From NCBI GenBank assembly GCA_015852425.1, contig JAAAIG010000235.1:3438-40264 (forward strand): DNA of 36,827 nt, given 5' to 3'. Shown in pieces: positions 1-11,020 of this stretch (position 1 is its first letter; each line of letters begins with the position of its first letter). The notes under the pieces are model-generated. The model was given only the letters and a program-made list of their open reading frames with translations, was not told the DNA's origin and did not search any database. Position numbers and translations under genes: made by a program. This DNA is from Gryganskiella cystojenkinii (taxonomy: Eukaryota > Mortierellomycota > Mortierellomycetes > Mortierellales > Mortierellaceae).

Positions 1-140
1 GACCGACTGGACTCCTTTTCCATCAATAGACAAGACCATGTCTGCTTCCTCACCCAAACAAAATCACGGTCGATCACGGTCGACAAGAAGAGAAAGAGAT
101 CCCTCCTTCAAGTCTCAATTGGACAGGCATCTTTTAGCTC

Positions 141-2840
141 TCACTCATCCGCGTCATCAAGATGGACTTCGTCGTTCCACTGCTCCATTTCGGGCTCCTC
201 GTTACCGTCGGTTTCGAATCCTTTTCTCTGGTCCCCAAGTCTGAGCTCAGTCAAACGACCTTTGCAAATCATCTCCTTCAGTGCTATCCTGCTGTCAATG
301 TGCTTTGAGCTGTAGCTCGACTTCAAGCCAGACCAGAGCCAACGCCAAAGACATGACTCAGTTTCGGATGTTTAATTTTTTCACTTTTTTTCTTGTCAAA
401 GAGACGCATTACTCACTTGGCAGGGTCATGTATTTGAAAGTCATACTGAAAGTCCTTGTCCATCCAGTCACAAACGTCAAATTCGACATTGTAGCTCATC
501 TTCGAGGCCACATTCAACTCCAAGATCGGGCTCTTGTCTCGACTGTTCTCATTGTATGGCTCCCATTCAACACTCGTCACATCTGGGTTCGAGAACTCGA
601 ATCCTACCTGACCAGGTCGTGGGTTCGGATCTCCAGTCTTGACAAAGCTCGTGAACCGATCCATGACTTGACGCGCAAACTGAGCGTCCTCTCCGTTCTG
701 GACAAATCCTGGAACGGCGTCTCCGGACCCCAATGTAGACTGAAGACCCATGCTGTGACAGACTCGACCCGTATCGGATCCACAGTACGGGTCCCCGACC
801 AAGGGTAAACTTCGACCGCGATTAAACCGGAAATTGAACGTGCGTTTGAACTGAGACGCTCCTCGGGATAATTGACGAAGCGGACAGAGCCAGAAATAAT
901 CTGTACCTAATCGAGTCGCGGTTGTCCGAAAAATATCTGGTTGGCTCGAGTGCATTGGAAAAAACGTCGAGTTCATGATGATCGAGACTTGATTTTGTGA
1001 AAAGAGCTCTTGAAGCGCCAGGCTGGCGTTCTCAACCGGAACGGGATCGTGCCAGAGCGGGACGGTATACTCGCCGGCTTCGTCATGCATTGTCCCCCAG
1101 AGAATGTTGGCCTGAGTGTTGTGATGACCTTTCTGAACGAGCTTTGAAAAATCCTCGGCGATCAGATTGCCATCAATGACGGGCCGGAACAAAAGACCAA
1201 ACGTGACCCAAGGGGTGTCGGACAACGCGCTGTCAAAAGCAGATAGCCGTGCTGCAATCAAGTCCTCGATGCTAGCGGCGCGAGCACAGGTGAGATTGTT
1301 GGGCGTACAACCAAGTGCAGCCATAAAATAGTTTGCCTCTTGAGCGGCAATCACTGCAGGTTTGAAAGGGAGTCCGATCGGATCCGATTCTGAAATGACA
1401 TTCTGGTACAGATGCCTGCTGCTCGGTGCGGAGAGCAAAGCGCGGATGCTGACGGCGCCGACACTCTCACCCATCACCGTGACCCGGCTCGGATCACCTC
1501 CGAACGAGGCAATATTGCTCTGGACCCATTCAAGCGCCAGGATGACATCATGAATGGCTTGATTGCCGGGGATGGTCGATCGATCCCACGCGTTTGTATT
1601 TTCAAGCCAACCCAAAAATCCCAGACGGTAGTTCAATGTCACGACTATAACACCTCCGCGTGCGACAAGATGACCCGGTTCAAAGAGGATGGTCGATCCT
1701 GCGAACGAGGTGTACCCGCCTCCGTGAACAAAGACGATGACGGGGAGACCTGACCGATGAGCGCTCTTGAGACTTGGCGTATGTACATTCAGATGCAGGC
1801 AGTCCTCGCCCTCGGTGGCAACGTTCGCAAGATCCGATAGAAAGGTATCCCAAAAGCCGCGCTTTTGGTGACGATCTGGTAACAGCGACATCTGTGGGCA
1901 GCTATGCCCATAGCTAGTGGCGTCCCAAACACTGACGAAGCGGGATTTGGGAACAGGTTTGGCGAACCGGCGATCGCCTGTGGGTGGTTCCGCATAGGGG
2001 ATCCCGACGAACCGAAAAGCGTTTTGATCACGATATCCTTGAACTTGGCCGATGGGGGTGTCGATCCGGATTTGTCGAGTCAGATCTTTCTGGAGAAGAT
2101 CGCGACGTTTAGCGCCGTTTTTACAGACTGTGGCGAGTTGGGTGGAGCAATCTATCAAGTTGGTTGTTTCAGAAGTTTTGTTGACTGCTAAACACTTTCC
2201 GAAGACGCCAGGGAATGCTACACAAAGCAAGAAAAATAAAATGGACGACCAAAGTTAAGTTTCCCACGCAAAGAAAGCAAGATTATTCAGGTTCTCAGAT
2301 AGAACAGCAGTAGGGCGAGTAAAAGGGTTTGAGACCCGTACCATTGTACACCCAGTATTGGTCAAATCCTTGAACTTCATCGTGGGCCGCAGGATTCGAG
2401 TTGAGAAGCTGAACGAGCTCCATCGCGCCGTTGGATCCAGGTACAAAGATATAGCCACCTGTGTTATCCGGTCATATTCAAATTAAAGTGATGGTTTGTC
2501 AGTCAGAAACCTGCTGGTGGTGTCGTGATGATGATTTCCATGATAGAAAAAAAAGCTGAATGAAAAGCTGAAATGTCATGCCTTCGCCCATGTTAAGGCA
2601 AGTTTCCATGCCCGTGTAATAGTCTCTGGGTTTGGAGAGGAGTAAAAATGCATTTTTGTCGATTGGATATGTTTGAGCTTGTCCTTTAATGAGGAGATGC
2701 GCGCCGTCAATCTCACTAGCCAGTGGCGCCGGTGGTATCGATTTTTCTTTAGTGAAACTAGAAGGGAGTGAGAACAGAGTGGTCAAGCCACTCAACAAGA
2801 GAGCAGTTGAGGCTGATATACTTGGGATGTGAAGTATCAT
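141..2840 (-). CDS. Secreted type-B carboxylesterase with N-terminal C-type-lectin-like domain
   Basis: Proposed exons, in transcript order: 2840-2582, 2458-2342, 2217-417, 309-141; total 2346 nt, 781 aa. Residues 1 to about 28 look like a signal peptide (MILHIPSISASTALLLSGLT). Residues ~50-160 resemble a C-type-lectin-like fold: conserved-looking Cys in METCLNMGEGG, QYWVYN, GKCLAV, IDCST and ATVCKNG; no EPN/QPD calcium motif is seen. Residues ~180-720 are an alpha/beta-hydrolase of the carboxylesterase/cholinesterase family: oxyanion HGGG at ~290, nucleophile Ser377 in GESVG, probable acid Glu505 (HDEAGEY) and His613 (VCHSMG). The last exon adds an acidic tail ending DDADE. It likely hydrolyses esters outside the cell; the substrate is unknown. 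Intron 1 would use a GC donor at 2581-2580, because no GT in the needed phase exists there. Reading through the last intron stops at once (TGA at 415-413). The hydrolase call is firm; the 5' exons are good inference from phase and domain continuity. Confidence 0.8.
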
Positions 2841-2871
2841 AATGGACGTTGTCAGTAGAAGAAGTTCCAAA

Positions 2872-2949
2872 GATGGAGGAAGAAACGATAATCTCAAACA
2901 ATCGTTGAGAGATGGAGGAAGAAGCGATAATCCCAAACAATCGTTGAGA
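2872..2949. repeat. Two tandem 39-bp copies
   Basis: Copies at 2872-2910 and 2911-2949 differ at only two positions (aaacg/aagcg and atctc/atccc). The unit is 13 codons long, so reading frames pass through without a shift. The repeat lies just upstream of the proposed esterase start codon, in its probable 5' leader or promoter. Confidence 0.9.
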
Positions 2950-3497
2950 GGACGAAGCAACTCTTCTGCCAGTCAAGTTGCGGTGCTGAAGTTAAGGGCT
3001 CCATTGACACCAATGATCATTTGAAACAATAAGGTAGACCATCGACGGCTTATCTGAGCAAAGGAGTCAGTTGCAATAGTATTAGACAAGATTTTCTGTA
3101 CAGCGAACAATAAAGAATAATCAACACCGTGGCTCCAAGATTGTAAGACAGTAAAGACTAAGGGGTTTGTGCGTCGAGGAGTAACAGGCGATACTGAGAT
3201 GGACATCGTGACGGGGTCTCCGGAATCAGGGCACAGTACATCACCCGTTGTGCACGTAAGCCTTTTTTTCGGACTGATTACTTAATCTAAAGAGGCGACC
3301 TGTCCAGTCAAAAACCCGAACTCGATTTGCGATTGGGGAAAAAACACAACTGTGGAAACCCCTCTGATTCATGTTTGCGTTTGCTCAGCAAACCCCCATC
3401 ATAGCAAATGTCCGTTTTCGTGAAGATACACGAAATAAAGTTCGCGTGCGCGTATCCTTTTGTCCCCAGACGTGCACTGTGACCCTTGAAATTGCAG
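2950..3497. other. Intergenic stretch, no confident gene
   Basis: This stretch lies between the esterase start and a possible plus-strand exon. A minus-strand frame from 3206 to 2973 (77 codons, starting MSISVSPVTPRR) is open and not low-complexity, but it has no recognisable domain. It may be leader sequence of the esterase or chance. No tRNA, repeat or clear promoter element is seen. Confidence 0.4.
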
Positions 3498-3979
3498 ATG
3501 GCGGTGAGTATTGATGCGTTTAGTGGCCCTCCTCTTGTTCCGCTGCAGCTCGAACCCTTTTACGGTGCTTCACAGCAGTTTCCCTTTGAGGAAGTCATCG
3601 GGACCATGCATCTGCTGCAATGCACTCAGGAGGAACGGTAAGTTCTGAGTGTCGTTTCTGGTTAATTGTGCCAGAAAGAAAATCAGCAGTCGAGCCCTCT
3701 GTCAACAACCAATGACATCACGAGAGGCAGATCGCTTTCGCGAAGATTCTTTGTGAACGGAAAAGACAATGAGGTCGGTTTGTCATTCTGTTCCAGAGAG
3801 AGTTCTTTTTCTTTCTCTTTCACTTCGACCGACACCTTCTCTCCCTCATCTCTTTGCACCACCATCATTACTTGCCCCTCTAATGAGAAAATGACCCGCT
3901 TTTTCTTGCAAGAACCACGCCACTCATGCATCTTTTCAGTGGGCCATTCAGCACTCGACATGCCCTGGGTGACATATAA
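3498..3979 (+). CDS. Possible small hypothetical protein gene
   Basis: An ATG at 3498 opens 140 nt of non-repetitive coding-like sequence (MAVSIDAFSGPPLVPL, then EEVIGTMHLLQCTQEER) that ends exactly at a consensus donor CG|GTAAGT at 3638. A phase-compatible continuation is possible: exon 3675-3752 (KKISSRALCQQPMTS) and exon 3940-3979 (GPFSTRHALGDI, stop), giving 85 aa. The first intron would then be only about 37 nt, which is short, and the second donor (TT|GTGAAC) is weak, so only exon 1 is reasonably supported. I recognise no family. It could also be the remnant of a larger gene. Confidence 0.27.
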
Positions 3980-3989
3980 ACGAGAACAT

Positions 3990-4356
3990 GTGGTAACTCC
4001 TATTAGATTCCAACTGCTGCTGTAGCAACTCCAGCTGTGCTTGTTGCTCTTGTCAAAGCGGCTTGATGTTTTGCCACTGACAGTTTATATTGCAAATTCT
4101 GCTGGGCATTGATCTGTGCAATCTGCGGCTCCAGAACTACCTGGTTGTCGTTGGAAAGAGGGCGGGTTTGCTGTTGTTTCAACAGCTGTTGTTCTAGCTG
4201 CTGCGGGCTTCGCGGGGTTGATAGAAGTGCTGATAGTGGTCGTGGTGCCAGAGGTGGTGGCTGTTGATTTGATTCGGGGTTACTCCTCACTCCTTGCTTC
4301 GGCGAGCAACATTTTCCATCGCGTAAGATATTTTCATTGCTTTTTTTCTTTTCCAA
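3990..4356 (-). pseudogene. Gln-rich coiled-coil-like reading frame broken by a frameshift
   Basis: On the minus strand, a frame from 4356 encodes a Pro/Gln-rich segment (PQQLEQQLLKQQQTRPL, then IAQINAQQNLQYKLSVAKHQ). It drifts into an unlikely Ala/Thr tail, while the neighbouring frame picks up the same coiled-coil flavour (QEQQAQLELLQQQLE) around 4056-4012. A single-base shift near 4057-4060 would join the two halves. No convincing ATG or intron (29 nt would be too short) explains the break. It lies just downstream of the large histone-fold gene on the same strand. Options are a decayed gene fragment, a sequencing error or an unrecognised splice form; I cannot choose. Confidence 0.33.
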
Positions 4357-4462
4357 AAGGGATATAAATAAACTAGGATGACAAAAGTGACTACAAAAAG
4401 GGAGGGGGGGATATATAAAACTATTCTTTTGGGGTTTTTGATCATTACTTTTTTTTTTTTTT

Positions 4463-7400
4463 CTAAACGCCTCCGAGGAGCCATTCTACCACGCGGTCCT
4501 CATCATCATCATCTGCAACAGGAGCCACGGGCTGCTCAACAGCCACCGTGACCCATTGCAACTGCTTGACCGGTTGTTGTTGCTGCTGCTGCTGTTCTTC
4601 CGTATCCATCGAAGTCGAGGTCGAAGTAGAAGTCGAAGACGATCGCTTGACTTCCTTCTTGACCGAATCCGCTTCCGCAGCCGCAGAACGAGCCTCCTTT
4701 TTAACAGCATCCTTGGCAATCTCATCGCCTTGCAAGAACGAAACCGGTTCCGTCTGAACTCCACGTTCACGGCCCTCGACCATCTTGGCCATTGCCGCAT
4801 GGAAGATCGTATCCAACATCCGCATTGACGCCTCAAAATTACCCGCCGCAAACAACTTTTGTCGGATCAACACCAAATCCGTCGGTGTCAGCGGAATAAT
4901 CTGAGTTGTAGGCACAGGTGTGGTTGGTGTCTGAGGACGATCGGGGTCCTGTTGGCGACGGAGATTCTCCTTGGAGTGACCCTTACGAAGCGTCTTCTTT
5001 CTGGAGGCACCATCCGATCCTGTCGTCGTAGCCACAGACTCGGTCTCAGCATTGGCAGAAATAGGGCTAACGTCCTTCTTGGACTTGCGACCGACCTTCT
5101 TGGTCGTAGAGGTACTCTTGCCAGCAGAGGGGTTGGCAAGTCGTTCCAGCCGTCTCGCCTCTCTCCTCTGGATCCGGAGTTGCTGCAAATAAATCCGACG
5201 ATCTTGACCTTCTTCATCATCGTTATCCTCCAGATCCTCGGAATCCTCACTCTCATCCTCATCTTCACCCTCAGCATCCTCGTCCTCTTCATCCTGCGAA
5301 CGATCCGCGGCGGTCGAGGCAGCAACCGAAGAGACCAAGTTGACGTATTCGTCGCCCTTGACGAAATCTGCAGCGGTAAACTCTCCTGCAAGAGCTTGTT
5401 CTTGTTGTTGTTGTTGACGAAGGTTCTCTTCCGAGAGCTGTCGGTGAAACGACTCCTTGATCTCCAAGGCATCGATAGCAACTTCAACAGTGTTCTTGTT
5501 TTCTTCTTCTTCCTCGTCCTCATCATCATCTTGGGTATCATTACGGTTATGTCCATCGACCAGACTGACCGTGGACGAATACGGCATCAGCACCGACTTG
5601 GCCGACATGAAGGACTCGTGCTTCCTACGCCTTGCGCCGCTTGATTCGTCGTCACTGTCCTCCTCTTCCTCATCCGAATCCTCGAGATCCGAATAATGCC
5701 ACTTCTCGGGTGGCTGAATGCCCTGAGTCATGTCATCGTGATCATACTCGTAGCCCTCGTCATCATCCTCATCTTCCTCGGACTCATAATCTTCATCCTC
5801 AAGACGCATAGATTGACGATGACGTTGACGAGACAAACGATCCATCGCTTGAGCAGTCTCATCCACAAAGATCGAGTTGCGGTTCACACCTGCGCCATTG
5901 ATCGCAGACGTAGCGCGCATAACGGGCGCAACAAAAACAACTTCATGCTCCGAATCGTCTTCTTCTTCCTCCTCATTGACATTGGCCTTGTGCTCAACGT
6001 CCTGCACCGTCGTTGGCGTAGTTTCGGGACTTGTAGACTCGAACCGTTGACTCTCCGAGGTCGGTGGAGTGGCCGTTTGTTGAAGGTTTTGAAGACTCTG
6101 TTGATGCTTGAGTTGTTGTTTCGAAGCCGCAGCAGCCGCAGTGAGAGTCCTGGTCGTGGCCGAGGGCAACCTATCCTTGAACCCACTACTGGCACCATTC
6201 ATCATCTCAGGAGAGGTCGCGGGCGAGATCAAATGCCTCTTGCTCGTCGAGACCTCGATATCGCTGTCGGCATCGCTGGACGAGGAAGAGGCTGCAATCA
6301 AGAGATCGTGAATCGTTGTTTCCTCTGGCTCTTGGTCTTGGTCTTGTTGTTCTGTGTCCTCCATCTCTTGCTTCTTTTCCTCGATCGAGGCAAACTTGCC
6401 CGCAGACGAGATCTGACCCGAGTTCTTTGGAGAATCACCCCCGTTCGAGCTCAAGTCCGCAATGCTCGATCGCACAGAGGGGGAACTGTGCTGCTTGTCC
6501 TGCTGATAGAACGGGTTGGCTCGAATGGTACCTTCGAGCGAGATCCTGTTGGGGTTGCTCTGGTTCAACAAATGATCTTGAGGCTTGAAACCCGGAATGG
6601 GCGTAGCAGATGTCTTGGCAAGACGATCTTGGATATGATTAACTTTTCCGTAAGGAATCAAACTCGTGCTGCTGCTGCTCGGGCTCGCATCATTACTGTG
6701 ATGACCCTGAATCCGACTTGCGTTATGTTGGTTGGACGAGATCGAGTTTGAAAGCGGTGACGGCGCAATTAGAGATCCTGGAACCGGGGGTTGACCATCC
6801 AACTGGTTATTCCGGAGCTGATGGAAATGATGAGGTACCGAGGGCGACGACGGCGAGGACGAAGCCGGGGTCGAGTTCTGGAGTGGAGAGGGAGAACTGG
6901 GTCTCGGAGAACTTGGACGCAGGCCTGGAGAGGCCGGTTTTGGCGAAGCAGGACGGGGTGATAACGGTCTTGGTAACCCAGCCTCCAGTCCTGTCCTTGT
7001 AGCTGCCTCGTAAGCAGAGTTCGCAGCCGCGGTGTGGATCGAAGCCGGGATCGAGGCAGGGAACGTTGTCCTGGTGGGAGACGTTATATCGTGGTTCAAG
7101 GATGCATTCCTGGATGGGATCGGGATTCCGTGCGCGTCTGCAGGACTCATAGGCAGGTGTTGTTGGACAGGCGAACCCAGAGGGGAATGTTGTCCTGGTA
7201 CGACGCCGTGCATGTTCAGTGGTGGAGGCACAACCCCGTTGTTATTAGTGTTGAGGAGACTGTTGTTATTGATGTGGCTGTGAGCAGGAGGCAACGGGAA
7301 TCCAGACAAATCTCTGTTGTTTTGAGCTGGACTCTGTTGGTGATAGAGTTGTTGTTGTTGTTGCTGCTGCTGTTGTGGCGGGGTTCGGTTGTTCATCGTG

Positions 7401-9823
7401 GGCGATTGTTGGTTATATTGTTGCAAATCCGAGTAGTACGATGAACTCAAAGTCACAGGTGACATTTGTTGCTGTTGTTGGATCTGTTGTTGATGTTGAC
7501 CCGTGATCGTAAAGCTTCTGGGAGATGTGGGCGAGGCGTTGATGGGTGCAGGGCTCACGCCGCTGTTCTGACTACTGTTGCTTCCGTTGATGCTCTCCAT
7601 CGACGTGCGTTGTTGCATCGAGTTGCGACCGAGGCGACCCATAAAGCTCTTGATAGGATTCTCCTTCTTCACACCCATGGCATCGAAGGTAGCACTCATA
7701 GGTGGTTGTTGGCCGTCAGTACTGTGGGTCTTTTCCGAAAAGGACGGAGAAGGAGAGGTGTTGCCGAGGAACTGAACCAGATCGTTGGTGGCCTGCGTCG
7801 TCGCCTTGAGAGAGCCATCGCTATGCCTGGATCCAGTAGGCGAAACAGGGCTTTGGCTGTGGTGACTTGGAGATGAAGGAGAGGCGATCGAATTGACACC
7901 GGCGGTCGAGAGCGTCATTGCTGAACCAAAAGTTGAGGTCGAGGTACGGGTATCCATCTCCTGGTGGTCATTACGCTTGTTATTTGCGATTCCGAGTCCA
8001 TGGTACTCTTGTTGTTGCCCTGGAGCGCGGCCTGGTTGTTGCTGTTGTTGCCTCAACTGCATATGTTGCATCGGCGACAGAGGAGGTTGGTCTCCAAGAT
8101 TTGGAGACTGGGAAGTTTGAGCACCTTGTTTCTTCATAATCGGCTGAGAGACACCAAAGCTGGCAGGGATCGCTGGAACGTTCGGTGTGGCAGGGAGGGC
8201 AGGGACACGAGATGGCGCAACTTCGGCTCCGGCCTGACTGTTCTTACGACCGACAGGGCCTGCAGTTCCTTTATCGCCATGGCTCGGTCGACGGGCATGT
8301 GAGCCCTTGACATCTTTGCCCTCCTTGTTCTCCTTGCCTTCCTTACCGCCCAGGACTGAAGCCGCACGCGATGAGGAGCGAGAAGCAACATTTCCGCTGA
8401 GCATTCCTCCGGCGACCTTACGATGGACCTCGATGGTTCGAAGACGGTTCGGTGTCAAAGACACCTTCATGGTCTCTCCAGAACTGAACAGCATCTCGAA
8501 ATCGTTCTTCTTTTTCTGCTTGTTTTCCGCATCCTAATTGAAGAGATGAAGCAAGTATAACAATTTTAGTCACTTTTCTCTGGGTATCAAGTCTGACAAT
8601 GAGTCCTCGAAAAAAAAAGAAAAAAAAAAAATTAGGAGCGGTAAGACACCTACTGGTGGTTCATCCCAGTCTCCGAATTGAGGACGATTGGGATCGATGG
8701 CTACATCATCTTCGACATCTGTGGGCAGTTGAACGTCCAGTTTGGGCTTGTCTGCGTTTCCGAGTCGAAGCTGCTTGCCCCAGGATCCCGATCGCTTGAC
8801 AGTCGCAGGCGTCTCTTCCTCTGCAATATATATATATATAAAAAAGAAATCCAAGTTTGAGTCAATAGCCGGCCAGGATCCCTATTATTATAGCAGATAA
8901 AGCCACTCGACAACAATAAGCAACTTACGTCTTGAACCAAGACCGGGCATAATAAGAGAGTTCCGGAACCGCTTCTGGAGTTGAGACTTCAAGATCATGA
9001 TCTCAAAGATATTCTCAATCTGACGATCTTCCAAGAGAGCTACGTAGATCTCTCGGACCGTGACCATGTCTGCATGATCCTGTCGATCTGCGACCGTTGA
9101 GGCGACTTGCAAGACATATTCGGCTACATGTTCCAGAACCGCGGTCACGTAGATGGCAATCAGAGTCGGGACCACGATCGAATTCGAAGGGTTTCCCGCG
9201 GGCGATCCGAGACGCTCACCGAGCTTGGAATAGTATTGACACTTGGCTCGGAACTGTTCAAAGACCTGTTCGACGCGACTCTCATCCGAATCCGCGTTGA
9301 ACATGGCGGACGTACCGGACTGTCCGTTGTTGGAGAGGTGATTGCTGGTATCCTTGCCGCCCATATCCAGGTACGATTTCGCTTCCAGTTCGGCCTCGAC
9401 AATGGCGTTTTTGCCCAGAGCTGTAGGAAAAGTCTGGTAAACGGAAGCCTTAATCCTGCTGGTCTCCATGCCCTTGGCGGTATCAATGAGAATAAAGAGT
9501 AATTCATCGAGGAATGCGTTTAGGGCTTGAAGACCGTCTGTAGAGATAATGTAGGAAGAAGCATCGGACAAGATGGCATTGGCGAACTTTTGGGCGATAT
9601 ACCGCACCTCTATATTTTTAAAGCACCGAAAAAAAAAGTTGATACAAAATGGATCAGCCAGAAAAGCAAATTGAGAGGTGCCTGGAAAGGTGCCTCGGAG
9701 AAAAGATGATTGGATGAAAAAATAGGGACCATTTTTTTTTGAACTTCCTTCGACCCCTCTTTGTCATCATTGAAACGCGATCTTCGCGAAACCCGACCGG
9801 TTACCTTTTCGCTTTTCTGACAT
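4463..9823 (-). CDS. Large histone-fold-like protein with disordered polyQ/acidic tail
   Basis: Exons, in transcript order: 9823-9805 (ATG plus 19 nt, MSEKRK), 9609-8929, 8820-8654, 8533-4463; 4938 nt, 1645 aa, phases 1, 1 and 0. Residues ~7-235 are helical. The segment ~150-210 (IYVTAVLEHVAEYVLQVAS, then VTVREIYVALLEDRQIENIF) closely resembles the H2A histone fold, and the preceding FLDELLFILIDTAK helices could be a second, paired fold. Exon 3 carries a short conserved-looking motif (PQFGDWDEPP). After residue ~303 the chain is low-complexity: polyQ runs, Ser/Pro-rich repeats (PRPLSPRPASPKPASPG), several long Glu/Asp tracts, then a short C-terminal helix region (LTPTDLVLIRQKLFAAGNFE) likely to be structured. 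A nuclear or scaffold role is possible, but I do not recognise a named orthologue. Exon 4 is a single 4-kb exon. The start is set by the small first exon, which fits the splice phase exactly. Confidence 0.82.
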
Positions 9824-10130
9824 GGTCCGCGCCTAGTAGTGAAGAGTCTTTCGAGTCCGTTGGTATGTTCCGTAGGAGGGCTAAAAAGAGGGCTCAACTC
9901 TTGGAGAAAGAAGGTCCTGAACTAACAAAAGCGCACAGTGCTCCCACTGTTGCACAAAAAACAGTGAAATAATATTATGCTGGTGCAAAGAGGTCTATGT
10001 GGTTGGACAAGCAATGGGGGAGGGTAAAAAAAGAATTGATGATCAGTTTCGCTTGTTTGTGCTTTAAAAATGATGATGATGGGGTGACGAATGTTGGAAA
10101 GAAGTCGAGACTCGGAGAACAATGTCGACA

Positions 10131-10161
10131 GACAGAGAGAGAGAGAGAGAAAAAGAGAGAG
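10131..10161. repeat. (GA)n microsatellite
   Basis: An almost perfect GA dinucleotide run interrupted by AAAA. GA/CT tracts of this sort are common in fungal promoters; this one sits about 300 bp upstream of the large histone-fold gene. Confidence 0.85.
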
Positions 10162-11000
10162 CGAATTCCAACGAAATGAGCTCATCCGACGAAGTACATT
10201 CCACGCCTTTACTGTCTGTCTTCTCAGGAAAATGCCGCGTTTTCTGAACTGGAATGCAGAGGGAAAGAGAAAGCCCGCCATTTTCTTTTTTTGGCCAATG
10301 TGGTCCTTCCTTGGTCATTGTCGAGTCGCAGTTGCATCCCCAAGTGTTGGCTTCCTTCCCTCGCCAATGCTTTACTGCACTCTGACACGACCAGTCTCTT
10401 GTCTCTTTTTTCTTTTTTGCTATAGGTCATCACTCCTTGTAGGTCCGCTTCGCCTCGAGATTTTAAAAAAAAGGAGGCTGTAGACCACGCGTAAGGATAG
10501 TCAACCAAAGTGAAGATAAACGGAATGGTGAGGATGGTGGTGCAGTGTGGTCCTTGAGGTTGAACAGTGAGCCGGGGTTGAAAGAACCCCTGAGTTCAGT
10601 ATTCAAAAATAAACAGCAGGGGGGGAGAAAGCAGGTTGCTGCCCTTCTTTTCGGTCGGTGAAATTAAGAAGAAAATGTCTCCGCGTTTAAACCTTCTGCT
10701 TGAACAGGGCCAAAACGGTACCTGCGTGAGTCGTGATGCACCTCTTGTGGATGAAGTAAGATGGACAAAGTGAAAGGAGAGTCGTGATGTTCGTGCAATT
10801 AAGGTATAGGGTCGGATGGCGATGATGAAAGGAGGCGTGTGGCAAGTTGATGATGTTGAATGGCGGGAAATAAAAGATGGAGAAAGAGAGGGGAATGAGA
10901 AGAGACGAAGACAAAGTGGGAAAAGGGCCGAGAGCAAAGCGAAAGAAAGAAAGAAAAAACGTGGTGACTTTGATAGCAACAAAAAAAAGAACCATGGAGT

Positions 11001-11020
11001 AACCAACCAACCAACCAACC
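11001..11020. repeat. (AACC)5 tetranucleotide repeat
   Basis: Five perfect AACC units. It is too short and of the wrong register to be a telomeric repeat (fungal TTAGGG/CCCTAA). Confidence 0.9.

Noticed and set aside
571..610. TGGGTTCGAGAACTCGAATCC, resembling a tRNA T-arm
   Set aside because: It lies inside esterase coding sequence and has no acceptor stem or A-box around it.
2842..3024. Plus-strand repeat-containing peptide (DGGRNDNLKQSLR twice)
   Set aside because: It is created by the 39-bp tandem repeat read on the antisense strand of the esterase leader; there is no other support.
4859..6751. Long plus-strand open frames (261 and 351 codons) opposite the large histone-fold gene
   Set aside because: They are antisense shadows of acidic and Ser/Gln-rich codons; their composition (Leu/Ile/Arg runs) does not look like a protein, while the minus frame has consistent domains and splice phases.
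11001..11020. (AACC)5 as a possible telomere-like or satellite sequence
   Set aside because: Too short, the wrong unit for fungal telomeres, and isolated between ordinary sequences.
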